Shown here: piece after piece, positions 1-7,524 of the stretch
How the letters are laid out: each line of letters opens with the position of its first letter
Numbering within the stretch: position 1 is the first letter of the stretch
Assembly (NCBI GenBank): GCA_035447945.1
Contig: DAOTHZ010000020.1
Coordinates: 1-30,212 of the forward strand
Reading direction: 5' to 3'
DNA from: Syntrophomonas_B sp035447945
GTDB lineage: Bacteria > Bacillota > Syntrophomonadia > Syntrophomonadales > Syntrophomonadaceae
Length of the DNA: 30,212 nucleotides
Position numbers and translations under genes: made by a program
Notes under the pieces: model-generated
Database searches by the model: none
What the model was told of the DNA's origin: nothing
The model's input: only the letters and a program-made list of their open reading frames with translations

Positions 1-875
1 GCCTGGTACATGTTGATATCCTTGGGATAGCCTCCACAGCTGGCAATTACAATGTCAGCAGGAGCATCTATTCGGAGTACGCTCATCTGCTCGGCATATT
101 GCACTGCGGCCAGCCAGGCTGCTTCAACATCCCCACTGGCACAGAAGGCGATGTTATGATGACTGTGCAAGACCACATTGATGATAAAATCAACGCCGGC
201 CTTGCGGGCTGCTTCCAACATCAAATCACTAACCGGATTATTTTCATAGTTGCCCAAACAAGCTCGGGGATCACTCATCATTTTATGATTGGCTTCGATG
301 GCCGCGCGGGCTGCTACACCAGGCAGGATTGATTTTCTGCCGCCGGAATAACCGGCAAAATAATGCAGTCCCACCACACCCGTAGTAATCAACAGGTCGG
401 CTTCAGCCACGGTGCGGTTGATAATCAGTTCCATGCCATTGGACAGGTAACCAAGGAATTTGAGATCGTTGTCACAGTCATGGTTGATGATTCGGTATTT
501 ACGGCAGATCCCTGCGCCAAAAATCGCCAAGTTGTCTTCTTGGGTATGAACGCGATGGATGCCGGTAGCGATCACCAGCGTGACTTTTTGATCCGGGATG
601 CCAGCCTGTTCGATTTCTCTCAACAAAGGCGGCAATATCAATTCGTAAGGCGTAGGCCGAGTGATATCGTTGACTACGATGACCGCGCTGCGGGCCTCTT
701 TGGCAGCGATGATTTCCCGCAGGGCCGGGCTTGCCACAGGATGGGCCAGCGATTCCTCCACCATTTCCATGCCGCCTCCGGCGCTTTGCAGATGACGGGG
801 CTGCAATATGGCTGCTAAATTCTTTTCGTTCAGCTGCAGTTCAATATGGCTGCGGCCATAAGCTAATTTAATCAC
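1..875 (-). CDS. larA: Nickel-dependent lactate racemase family protein LarA (partial)
   Basis: The reverse strand is open from a GTG at 875 to the left edge, so only about the first 291 residues are present and the C-terminus is missing; the family is about 420 residues. LarA interconverts D- and L-lactate using a nickel-pincer nucleotide. The frame shows the family motif VNDITRPTP (about 68-76), ATGIHR (His about 107), then HYFAGYSGGRK, where His about 171 and Lys about 181 are 10 residues apart, and a His about 16 residues after that Lys. These match the spacing of His108, His174, Lys184 (cofactor-linked) and His200 in the Lactobacillus plantarum enzyme. The GTG follows a GGGAAGGA ribosome site. 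It is divergent from a lactate/glycolate oxidase pair, which supports a role in lactate use. Activity on another 2-hydroxyacid is possible, since many LarA homologues have other substrates. Confidence 0.88.
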   Translation of the reverse strand, partial: MIKLAYGRSHIELQLNEKNLAAILQPRHLQSAGGGMEMVEESLAHPVASPALREIIAAKEARSAVIVVNDITRPTPYELILPPLLREIEQAGIPDQKVTLVIATGIHRVHTQEDNLAIFGAGICRKYRIINHDCDNDLKFLGYLSNGMELIINRTVAEADLLITTGVVGLHYFAGYSGGRKSILPGVAARAAIEANHKMMSDPRACLGNYENNPVSDLMLEAARKAGVDFIINVVLHSHHNIAFCASGDVEAAWLAAVQYAEQMSVLRIDAPADIVIASCGGYPKDINMYQ

Positions 876-910
876 GATTCCTTCCCTGCCGTTTCTTACA
901 TTATTTATTC

Positions 911-916
911 ATTATA
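911..916 (-). promoter_or_regulatory. -10 element upstream of larA
   Basis: The reverse strand reads TATAAT here, 35 bases before the larA GTG. No good TTGACA-like -35 is seen at 16-18 bases. A short inverted pair, CTTAC (895-899) and GTAAG (919-923), straddles the -10 and could be a weak operator. Confidence 0.4.
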
Positions 917-952
917 CCGTAAGTGCTTGTCTATTATCATCTATAACTGCCA

Positions 953-981
953 CGCAAGTTGGGGACGGTTCTTGACTTGCG
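953..981 (+). repeat. REP-like palindromic element, copy 1
   Basis: The core GGGGACGGTTCTTG is flanked by a perfect 7-base inverted pair, CGCAAGT (953-959) and ACTTGCG (975-981), followed by TTTTT. The shape resembles a terminator, but the same core recurs at three other places in the window, so I class it as an interspersed palindromic element. Confidence 0.8.
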
Positions 982-998
982 TTTTTCGCCCATTATTA

Positions 999-1034
999 CG
1001 CAAGTTGCGCAAGTTGGGGACGGTTCTTGCTTGC
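999..1034 (+). repeat. REP-like palindromic element, copy 2
   Basis: This copy has the same orientation as copy 1 and lies 17 bases after it. It begins with the arm CGCAAGTTG duplicated in tandem, then GGGGACGGTTCTTGCTTGC. The right arm has drifted from the perfect ACTTGCG. Confidence 0.75.
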
Positions 1035-1171
1035 CTTTTCAATCTATTTTAGCAAGCTTATTCTGCGGTTTTTACCTTCGCTTGCTTGGGGCCGGCTTCT
1101 TGTCATACCAGCATTAAATGCCTTGCCATTGCCATGTATACAAACTTTACATCAGAATATAAAGTCGATTA

Positions 1172-1180
1172 TGATATAAT
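1172..1180 (+). promoter_or_regulatory. Extended -10 promoter of the glcD operon
   Basis: TGATATAAT fits the extended -10 consensus TGnTATAAT. It lies 47 bases before the chosen glcD start. The -35 region is poor, as is common with extended -10 promoters. Confidence 0.5.
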
Positions 1181-1227
1181 ATCGAGGTATAAACCCTGAT
1201 ATGATTATACTTTTGAGGAGTGAAGCT

Positions 1228-2628
1228 ATGGATTCCGCAGCGATCAGAAAAGAACTGGTAAAATTGCTGGGTAAAGATAAGGTTCTAACAGAACCACTGG
1301 ATTTGATGTATTATTCCTATGACAGTTCTTTTTTAACCCAAATGCATCCTGCTGATCCTTATGCGGTGGTTTTTCCGAAAAGTACCGCAGAGGTGCAGCA
1401 AGTGATGCGTTTTGCCTATGAAAACAATATCAATGTCATTCCCCGCGGCGCTGGCACCGGTGAAACCGGCGGCTGTATTGCGACTGAGGGCGGAATCGTC
1501 ATGGAGCTGTCCAACTGGGATGAAATTGTGGAAATTGATGCCAAGAACATGCAGGTCATTGTCAGACCGGGCGTCATTCATGCCAAATTAAACGAAGAAC
1601 TGGAAAAAGTGAATCTCTTTTTCCCGCCTGACCCCGGCAGCAGCCAGATGTGTACAGTGGGCGGGATGGTCGCCAACAATGCCAGTGGTTTGCGGGCGGT
1701 TAAATACGGCACTACCGAGCAATACATCCTGGGGTTGGAAGTCGTTACTCCCACCGGTGACATCATCTACACCGGCGGCATGAAAGCCCGCTGTATAAAG
1801 AATGTTTCGGGACTGAATCTGACCAAACTGATGATCGGTTCTGAAGGAGTTCTGGGGATCGTTACGCAAATCCGTCTGCGGGTCTGGCCCAAGCCAAAAG
1901 CTCGCGGCATTGCCATGGCTGTGTTCGATCAGCTTGATGATGCTCCTGCCACGGTACTGGAAATATACCAGGGTGGCCTGTTGCCATCGGGAATCGAGAT
2001 ACTGGACAGCTCGGCCATCAAAGCTGTTAATGAATTCAAGCCGGAAATCAATCTGCCTGATTGTGAAGCCATTTTGCTCTTCGAAGTGGATGGCAATCCG
2101 CCCAGTGTGGAATATGAAGGCGAACAGATTAAGGAAATCGCTGGACGCAGAGCCCGTTTGGTAGAATGGTCGACCGATACAAAACGTATGGCCCAATTAT
2201 GGGAAGGCCGCAGCGTTACTGCATCTGCCGCTTCCCGGGTCAGAGCTGACGGCACCCGGGTATTCGCCGGCGAAGATATCAGCGTCCCCCTGGCCAAAGT
2301 GGCAGATACATTGAGAGCTATTCGTCAGTTGGCTGCCAAACATGGCATTCAGGTTGTTAACTACGGCCACATCGGTGATGGCAATGTGCATACCGCCCCG
2401 GTGATTAACCCTGAAATCCCGGATGAAGTGGAACGGGTCATGCAACTGGTGGATGAGATCCACCTGCTGGCGATTGAAATGAATGGTTCCACCACCGGCG
2501 AACACGGTGTCGGCGCCGTACGCCGCAAATATGCAGAATTAGAGCACGGCCTGGCCGTAAATTATATGAAGAAAGTCAAAGAAGTCTTTGACCCCAAAGG
2601 CATCATGAATCCGGGAAAATTATTTTAA
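1228..2628 (+). CDS. glcD: FAD-linked lactate/glycolate oxidase subunit, GlcD-like
   Basis: This flavoprotein of the GlcD / D-lactate dehydrogenase family oxidises a 2-hydroxyacid to the 2-oxoacid. The FAD-binding (PCMH-type) half spans roughly 40-220, with PRGAGTGETGG at 72-82 and IGSEGVLG at 203-210. The FAD-oxidase C-terminal half has GHIGDGNVH (380-388) and GEHGVG (424-429). The 466-residue length is normal. I chose ATG 1228 because GAGGAG (1215-1220) sits 7 bases before it; the in-frame ATG at 1201 has no ribosome site and would put GAGGAG inside the gene. The next gene supplies the iron-sulfur partner, and larA is divergent, so lactate is the likeliest substrate; glycolate cannot be excluded. 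Confidence 0.9.
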   Translation: MDSAAIRKELVKLLGKDKVLTEPLDLMYYSYDSSFLTQMHPADPYAVVFPKSTAEVQQVMRFAYENNINVIPRGAGTGETGGCIATEGGIVMELSNWDEIVEIDAKNMQVIVRPGVIHAKLNEELEKVNLFFPPDPGSSQMCTVGGMVANNASGLRAVKYGTTEQYILGLEVVTPTGDIIYTGGMKARCIKNVSGLNLTKLMIGSEGVLGIVTQIRLRVWPKPKARGIAMAVFDQLDDAPATVLEIYQGGLLPSGIEILDSSAIKAVNEFKPEINLPDCEAILLFEVDGNPPSVEYEGEQIKEIAGRRARLVEWSTDTKRMAQLWEGRSVTASAASRVRADGTRVFAGEDISVPLAKVADTLRAIRQLAAKHGIQVVNYGHIGDGNVHTAPVINPEIPDEVERVMQLVDEIHLLAIEMNGSTTGEHGVGAVRRKYAELEHGLAVNYMKKVKEVFDPKGIMNPGKLF

Positions 2629-2634
2629 ACTAAA

Positions 2635-2663
2635 CGCAAGTCAAGAACCGTCCCCGACTTGCG
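2635..2663 (-). repeat. REP-like palindromic element, copy 3, inside the lactate operon
   Basis: The reverse strand carries the GGGGACGGTTCTTG core, with flanking 8-base arms CGCAAGTC and GACTTGCG. It fills most of the 65-base gap between glcD and the iron-sulfur partner, so the operon mRNA would carry a hairpin here, ending 13 bases before the next ribosome site. Confidence 0.8.
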
Positions 2664-2693
2664 CGGCTAATCCTCCAGGAAGGAAGAATATCA

Positions 2694-4004
2694 ATGGAAT
2701 TTAAAGAATTACCCCCGGTGAAGGAACAAATTATGAAATGTGTTCGCTGCGGAAAGTGCCGCAGTGTTTGCCCTACATTTGCAGAAATCGGCAACGAAAC
2801 GGCTGCTCCGCGTGGTCACGTCTTCATGGTCGGCATGCTGCGCAACGGCGTGGTGGAGCCGTCCCAGGAAGTGTATGACCGGCTGGGTAACTGCCTGATG
2901 TGCGAAGCCTGTTCCGTTGCCTGCCCATCCGGCATCGATATTCATGAGCTTAACGCCGCGGCGCGTTCTTATATCTATGAAAAAAATCCATCATTGGGCA
3001 AGGAACTCATCTTTGATACCATGTGGACCCGTCCCGGCATGCTCAAGACTTCGGTACGCTTTATGTGGCTGGCACAGAAAACCGGTTTGCAAAAGCTCGG
3101 CCGCAGTCTGGGAATCACCAAATTACTGCCCGGCGACCTGCCCAAGGCAGAAAAAATACTGAATTCCGTGCCTTATTTTCCAGCCCGCAGTGAGCTTGAC
3201 GAGGTTAACCCCGCCCGCGGAGAAAAACGTTATACGGTCGGATACTTCCTGGGCTGCGCCACCAATCTGTTCTATCCCGAAGTGGCCAAAGCCACGGTGG
3301 ACGTATTGACCCGCAACGGCTGCGAGGTTATTATCCCCAACGATACAAAATGCTGCGGACTGCCCCAGATTGCCAACGGCAAGACCGAAACCGCACGGGA
3401 ATTGGCGGTTCATAACGTGAAAATCTTTAATGCATATGATTTTGATTATATCGTGACCGACTGCGCTTCTTGTTCCTCTGCCCTGTCCCATAAAAACATG
3501 GAGTATTTGCTGGGCGGCTTAAAGATTGAAGATCAGGCTTTCGCTTTTTCCGAAAAAGTTATGGACCTGACCAAGTTTCTAATTGATGTATTGGATGTTC
3601 ATCCACCGGTAAATGCCAAGGCCAAAAAAATGAAAGTCACCTATCATGATCCCTGTCATCTGGCCAATGCCCAGGGCATCAAGGAACAGCCGCGCGAATT
3701 GCTGCGCCGCATCCCCGGGGTGGAACTGGTAGAGATGAAAGAAGCCAATCGCTGCTGCGGCGGTTCAGGCACATACAGCTTGACCCACTATGATATTTCC
3801 ATGAAAATCCTCGACCGCAAAATTGACCATGCCATGCTGACCGGAGCCAGCAAGCTTGCCACCTGCTGTCCCAGCTGCACCATGCAGTTGCGCTATGGTG
3901 TGGAACGCAGCAAGTGGCAGGCGGATGTCGTTCATCCGGTGGTCCTGCTGAGTCAGAGTTACCGTCAAGCCAAAGCTGTCCAGGCACAGGAAAAAGTAAA
4001 ATGA
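2694..4004 (+). CDS. glcF: (Fe-S)-binding electron-transfer subunit, GlcF-like
   Basis: This is the iron-sulfur partner of the preceding flavoprotein and passes electrons from it toward the quinone pool or another carrier. Two ferredoxin-type clusters are at the N-terminus: Cys16, 19, 22, 26 and Cys67, 70, 73, 77. Two CCG domains follow, with signatures TKCCGLPQ and YHDPCHL...NRCCGGSG and a late CCPSC. The length (436) suits the GlcF/heterodisulfide-reductase-D-like family. ATG 2694 follows AGGAAGGA. There is no signal peptide or obvious membrane helix, so it likely works at the cytoplasmic face. The stop overlaps the next gene's start (ATGA). Confidence 0.88.
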   Translation: MEFKELPPVKEQIMKCVRCGKCRSVCPTFAEIGNETAAPRGHVFMVGMLRNGVVEPSQEVYDRLGNCLMCEACSVACPSGIDIHELNAAARSYIYEKNPSLGKELIFDTMWTRPGMLKTSVRFMWLAQKTGLQKLGRSLGITKLLPGDLPKAEKILNSVPYFPARSELDEVNPARGEKRYTVGYFLGCATNLFYPEVAKATVDVLTRNGCEVIIPNDTKCCGLPQIANGKTETARELAVHNVKIFNAYDFDYIVTDCASCSSALSHKNMEYLLGGLKIEDQAFAFSEKVMDLTKFLIDVLDVHPPVNAKAKKMKVTYHDPCHLANAQGIKEQPRELLRRIPGVELVEMKEANRCCGGSGTYSLTHYDISMKILDRKIDHAMLTGASKLATCCPSCTMQLRYGVERSKWQADVVHPVVLLSQSYRQAKAVQAQEKVK

Positions 4005-4732
4005 ATAAAACCCTCAACAAAAAAATATTCCGCGATGTCCGCCGGGCCAATCTGAAATATAAAATGGTGGAAACCGGCGACCGCATTGCGGTGGGTTTAT
4101 CGGGCGGCAAGGATAGCACCGCCCTGCTCTATTTTCTCAGCATGCTCCAGCAATATACCCCCTTGGACTTCACCTTGGTGCCGATATATTTGGATTTGGG
4201 CTTCGATAATGATGACAGCCCCTTGCAGCAAGTCTGTGCTGATTTGCAGCTCCCCTTGTTGGTTGAGAAAACCAATATTGGAACCATTGTTTTCGATATC
4301 CGTCAGGAAAAGAATCCCTGCTCGCTTTGTTCCAATCTGCGCCGCGGCGCGCTCAACCGGGTGGCCAAAAGAAATAACTGCAACAAAGTCGCCCTGGGAC
4401 ACCACGCAGACGATGCTGTCGATACCCTGCTGATGTCAATGATTTTTGAAGGCCGTTATCACCTCTTTAAACCCGTTACTTATTTGGACCGAATCGATAT
4501 CACGGTGATCAGGCCAATGATCCTGGTATCCGAGCAGGACATCAAACGCTTCTGCAGCTCAATTGCATTTCTTCCGGTGGAAAACCGCTGTCCGGCTGAT
4601 GGTTTGACCAAACGGGAAGAAATCAAAACCATTCTGGCAGATATCGAATCGCGCTGCCCTGGGGCCAGACAGCGTATTCTCACCAGCATTGCAAATGTTG
4701 ACGCCAACAGTTTCTGGACCGCGGCCCCTTAA
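4001..4732 (+). CDS. TtcA-like ATP-pyrophosphatase, tRNA 2-thiolation family
   Basis: This 243-residue enzyme of the PP-loop family activates a tRNA base with ATP so that sulfur can be inserted. The PP-loop SGGKDS is at 34-39. Cys107 and Cys110 (PCSLC) plus Cys197 (ENRCP) match the three cysteines that hold the iron-sulfur cluster in TtcA, and LGHHADDAVDT (132-142) is a further family motif. The most likely product is 2-thiocytidine or a similar thiolated base; TilS is less likely because of the cysteine pattern. ATG 4001 overlaps the stop of the GlcF-like gene (ATGA), so it is probably translationally coupled. A longer in-frame start at 3914 would overlap the upstream gene by 91 bases and is rejected. 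The link to lactate oxidation is unclear. Confidence 0.82.
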   Translation: MNKTLNKKIFRDVRRANLKYKMVETGDRIAVGLSGGKDSTALLYFLSMLQQYTPLDFTLVPIYLDLGFDNDDSPLQQVCADLQLPLLVEKTNIGTIVFDIRQEKNPCSLCSNLRRGALNRVAKRNNCNKVALGHHADDAVDTLLMSMIFEGRYHLFKPVTYLDRIDITVIRPMILVSEQDIKRFCSSIAFLPVENRCPADGLTKREEIKTILADIESRCPGARQRILTSIANVDANSFWTAAP

Positions 4733-4805
4733 TTCTCCTTGGTCAGTTCATTTATTTTGACATAGAAGTGTCATCGTTACCTCGTTTTGCCAACTTTTTT
4801 GTCTA

Positions 4806-4817
4806 GAACAATTGTTT
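4806..4817 (+). promoter_or_regulatory. SOS box 1 (LexA operator) over the lexA -35
   Basis: GAAC-AATT-GTTT fits the Gram-positive LexA/DinR operator core GAAC-N4-GTTY. It overlaps the proposed -35 TTGTTT at 4812-4817. Confidence 0.65.
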
Positions 4818-4839
4818 TTTATAGAACATGTGTTATAAT
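4812..4839 (+). promoter_or_regulatory. lexA promoter
   Basis: The -35 is TTGTTT (4812-4817), the spacer 16 bases, and the -10 TATAAT (4834-4839). Both elements are covered by SOS boxes, which predicts tight autorepression by LexA. Confidence 0.75.
4824..4835 (+). promoter_or_regulatory. SOS box 2 (LexA operator) over the lexA -10
   Basis: GAAC-ATGT-GTTA is close to the Bacillus-type consensus and overlaps the first bases of the TATAAT. An in-frame ATG at 4828 falls inside this box and so cannot be the translation start. Confidence 0.75.
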
Positions 4840-4863
4840 TTAACAAAAACCAGGAGGGGTCTT

Positions 4864-5490
4864 ATGGACATGGAAAAGATTAATACCTTGAAAAGGCGTC
4901 CGCGAATGGTGTTTGAATATATTCAGAGTTATTGCAAGGAGCATGGTTATCCTCCGTCAGTCCGGGATATCGGCAAAGCGGTCGGGTTAAAATCAAGCTC
5001 CACTGTACATATGTATTTAGTCCAGTTGGAAGAACTGGGATTGATTCGCCGCGACCCGGCCCGCCCCCGGGCAATCGTTGTCAATGAGCCGGAAGAAGTA
5101 GCCAATCTGGAGATGAGTATTCGCCAGATTCCGGTGGTGGGTAAAGTCGCTGCCGGCATCCCCATCCTCGCTCAGGAGAATATCGATAATTACATGGCCG
5201 TGCCGGTTGATCTGCTCGGACAGGGCAATTATTACATATTAAAGGTTCAGGGCGACAGCATGATCGAGGCTGGCATTTTTGACAATGATTATGTCATCGT
5301 TCATGAACAAAGGGACGCAGCCAACGGTGAGATTGTCGTTGCGATGCTGGAAGACGAAGCTACGGTAAAGCGCTATTATAAAATGCCGGATCATATAAAA
5401 TTGCAGCCGGAAAACAGTGCCATGGAACCAATCATTGCCAAAGAGGTCAGTATATTAGGCAAGGTAGCCGGTTTAATGAGAAGAATGTAG
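4864..5490 (+). CDS. lexA: LexA repressor
   Basis: This is the repressor of the SOS DNA-damage regulon, self-cleaved when RecA filaments form. An N-terminal winged-helix domain (about 1-73; PPSVRDIGKAVGLKSSSTV) is followed by the S24 peptidase domain. The Ala97-Gly98 cleavage bond (VAAG), the nucleophile Ser132 (QGDSM) and the general base Lys169 (ATVKRYYK) are all present, so it should be self-cleaving. Length is 208 residues, normal. ATG 4864 follows AGGAGG (4852-4857); ATG 4870 is an in-frame alternative with longer spacing. Two SOS boxes cover the promoter. It is monocistronic and convergent with glnA, separated by a long perfect hairpin. Confidence 0.96.
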   Translation: MDMEKINTLKRRPRMVFEYIQSYCKEHGYPPSVRDIGKAVGLKSSSTVHMYLVQLEELGLIRRDPARPRAIVVNEPEEVANLEMSIRQIPVVGKVAAGIPILAQENIDNYMAVPVDLLGQGNYYILKVQGDSMIEAGIFDNDYVIVHEQRDAANGEIVVAMLEDEATVKRYYKMPDHIKLQPENSAMEPIIAKEVSILGKVAGLMRRM

Positions 5491-5500
5491 AAACCAAGTT

Positions 5501-5573
5501 ACGCAAGTTGGGGACGGTTCTTGCTTGCTTTCTGCCCCCCAGAAAGCAAGCAAGAACCGTCCCCAACTTGCGT
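5501..5573. repeat. Perfect 33-bp hairpin of two head-to-head REP-like elements
   Basis: The left arm (5501-5533) and right arm (5541-5573) are perfect reverse complements around a 7-base loop, GCCCCCC. Each arm holds the GGGGACGGTTCTTGCTTGC core seen at 953, 999 and 2635. The hairpin starts 10 bases after the lexA stop and ends 11 bases before the glnA stop, so it may also act as a two-way terminator, although neither side has a long T-run. Confidence 0.9.
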
Positions 5574-5584
5574 CTAATTCTATT

Positions 5585-6913
5585 CTAAAACTTGGCCAGA
5601 TACTCGTCGATTTCCCAATCATAGACCCGGGAGCTGTAGTTTTCCCATTCCTTCATCTTGGCAGCGACGAAGCGGGAGTAAACGTGTTCTCCCAAGGCTT
5701 CTTTTATAATCTCGTCCTTGCCCAGTTCATCCAACGCTTCGTAAAGATTTTCGGGCAGGGACAGGATGCCTTGTTTTTTTCGGTCGGCCAGATTCATTTC
5801 GAAAATATTCTGTTCCACTGGATCAGGTGGAGCGATCTGGTTTTTAATTCCATCCAAGCCGGCTTTTAAAATGACCGCCAGACCCAGATACGGATTACAG
5901 CTGGGATCCGGGTTGCGCACTTCTATGCGGGTGCCGATGCCGCGGCGTGCCGGTATCCTGATCAGCGGGCTGCGGTTTTTGTATGACCAGGCAATATAAA
6001 CCGGGGCTTCATAACCCGGCACCAACCGTTTATAGGAATTGACCGAGGGGTTGGTGATGGCACAAATAGCCCGGGCATGCCTGATGACGCCGCCGATAAA
6101 ATAGCGGCAGGTGTCACTGAGTCCGTCTTCCCGATTGGGATCATAAAAAATATTCTCGCCGTCTTTAAACAGGGAGCAATGCATATGCATGCCCGACCCT
6201 GCAATCCCAAAGACCGGTTTGGGCATGAAGGTGGCATGCAGTCCATGATTCTGGGCGACAATACGTACCGCTACCCGGAAGGTCATGATATTGTCCGCTG
6301 TCTTTAACGCATCGGTATATTTAAAATCGATTTCATGCTGCCCCGGAGCGACTTCGTGATGAGCCGCTTCGATTTCAAATCCCAGGGTTTGCAGCACTTC
6401 CACCATCTCGCGGCGGGCTTCTTCTCCCATATCCACCGGTGGCAGATCAAAATAACTGGCTTTGTCATTGGTTTTCAACGTCGGTTGTCCATTTTCATCC
6501 AGATTAAAAAGGAAAAATTCCGGTTCCGGACCTACTTGCATGGCAAAACCCAATTCAGCCGCTTCCTGCAAGGCTTTTTGTAAAATATAACGCGGACTGC
6601 CCTTGAACGGAGTGTCGTCCGGATCATAGATATCGCAGATAATGCGAGCCGTTTTTCCACTCGATTTGGGATTGCTCCAAGGTAAAATGGCAAACGTATC
6701 GGGGTCCGGCTTGAGATACATGTCAGACTCTTCGATGCGCACAAAGCCTTCGATTGAGGAACCGTCAAACATCAGTTCACCATCCAGGGCCTTTTCCAAT
6801 TGGTCAACGGTAATCGAGATAGCTTTAAATACCCCCATGATATCTGTAAACTGGAGTCTGATGAATTGCACATTTTCTTCCTTGCATTTTTGCATAATGT
6901 ATTCTTTATTCAC
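5585..6913 (-). CDS. glnA: Glutamine synthetase type I
   Basis: It makes glutamine from glutamate, ammonia and ATP in the cytoplasm. The 442-residue length and the lack of the long insert of adenylylated enzymes fit the GSI-alpha class of Firmicutes. FDGSSIEGF (about 49-57), the MHMHCSLF metal/glutamate region, NPSVNSYKRL and the NRSPLIRIP active-site stretch are clear. The start is a GTG at 6913 preceded by AGGGGG (6926-6921). Genes upstream in the same direction are a DUF456 protein, a YnbB-like enzyme and a SpoVK-like ATPase, an order close to the Bacillus spoVK-ynbB-glnR-glnA region, but no glnR is present and I found no clear GlnR box. Confidence 0.97.
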   Translation of the reverse strand: MNKEYIMQKCKEENVQFIRLQFTDIMGVFKAISITVDQLEKALDGELMFDGSSIEGFVRIEESDMYLKPDPDTFAILPWSNPKSSGKTARIICDIYDPDDTPFKGSPRYILQKALQEAAELGFAMQVGPEPEFFLFNLDENGQPTLKTNDKASYFDLPPVDMGEEARREMVEVLQTLGFEIEAAHHEVAPGQHEIDFKYTDALKTADNIMTFRVAVRIVAQNHGLHATFMPKPVFGIAGSGMHMHCSLFKDGENIFYDPNREDGLSDTCRYFIGGVIRHARAICAITNPSVNSYKRLVPGYEAPVYIAWSYKNRSPLIRIPARRGIGTRIEVRNPDPSCNPYLGLAVILKAGLDGIKNQIAPPDPVEQNIFEMNLADRKKQGILSLPENLYEALDELGKDEIIKEALGEHVYSRFVAAKMKEWENYSSRVYDWEIDEYLAKF

Positions 6914-6978
6914 GCCAATGCCCCCTATTTGCTGCTTTCTGATTTGATTAGGTTAGCATATAAATCTCTGCTGTGCAA

Positions 6979-7458
6979 TTAAAAGATGATGATTAAAAAA
7001 GAAATAAACATAACCAGCCCCAGGACCAGGTTAAAGGCAATTCCGGTAAACAACCCGGCAATTGTTCCCAGCGAAGTCTTTACGGCTGTATCCATGTCCT
7101 TGCCGGACAGCATTTCCCCGGCCAGAGCTCCCAGGAATGGCCCCACAAAAATCCCGATTGGCGCAAAAATAATGATCCCCAGCAAGGTCCCCAGCAGTGC
7201 GCCCATTATTCCGTATTTGCTGGAACCAAAATGTTTGGCTCCCAGGGTGGCAGAAAGATAGTCGACCACCAGCGCCAGAACGGTTAACGCTGCCATGAGG
7301 GCGATGTAATAGGCAGAGATTTGATGAAATCCCTCATACCATCCATAGGCCAGTATCGCAATAAAAATAAGGGGAATGCCCGGGATATACGGGATAAATA
7401 TCCCTACGATCCCAATCAGGATAACGATGATCGCCACAACAACTGCTCCCGTACTCAT
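6979..7458 (-). CDS. DUF456 family membrane protein
   Basis: This 159-residue, almost wholly hydrophobic protein has about four to five membrane helices. The N-terminal pattern GIVGIFIPYIPGIPLIF, the YSATLGAKHFG-like stretch (here DYLSATLGAKHFGSSKYG) and the glycine-rich GALLGTLLG and GPFLGALAGE segments are typical of DUF456. The function of the family is unknown to me. ATG 7458 follows AAGGAGG. It sits 65 bases upstream of glnA and 66 bases after the YnbB-like gene, all in one direction, so co-transcription is possible. Confidence 0.85.
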   Translation of the reverse strand: MSTGAVVVAIIVILIGIVGIFIPYIPGIPLIFIAILAYGWYEGFHQISAYYIALMAALTVLALVVDYLSATLGAKHFGSSKYGIMGALLGTLLGIIIFAPIGIFVGPFLGALAGEMLSGKDMDTAVKTSLGTIAGLFTGIAFNLVLGLVMFISFLIIIF

Positions 7459-7524
7459 GTCTATGACCTCCTTAATTTATCGATTCATCTTTGCTTTGTA
7501 CTCGGTAAACGTTGGCAGAACTCC

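Larger units (their letters stand above)
876..1227. other. Divergent larA / glcD intergenic region
   Basis: This 352-base gap holds a -10 for each divergent gene and, between them, two copies of the GGGGACGGTTCTTG palindromic element. A possible decayed third copy (TTGGGGCCGGCTTCTTG) lies at 1086-1102. I see no gene in it; the in-frame ATG at 1201 upstream of glcD is discussed with that gene. Confidence 0.6.

Noticed and set aside
99..818. Plus-strand open frames at 99-332 and 363-818
   Set aside because: They lie opposite the larA frame, whose catalytic motifs are clear, and have no ribosome sites or recognisable products.
1201..1227. ATG at 1201 as glcD start
   Set aside because: There is no ribosome site before it, and the strong GAGGAG for ATG 1228 would lie inside the coding region.
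953..5573. Repeated GGGGACGGTTCTTG units as a CRISPR array
   Set aside because: Copies are few, palindromic, in both orientations and unevenly spaced, with no spacers of constant length and no cas gene.
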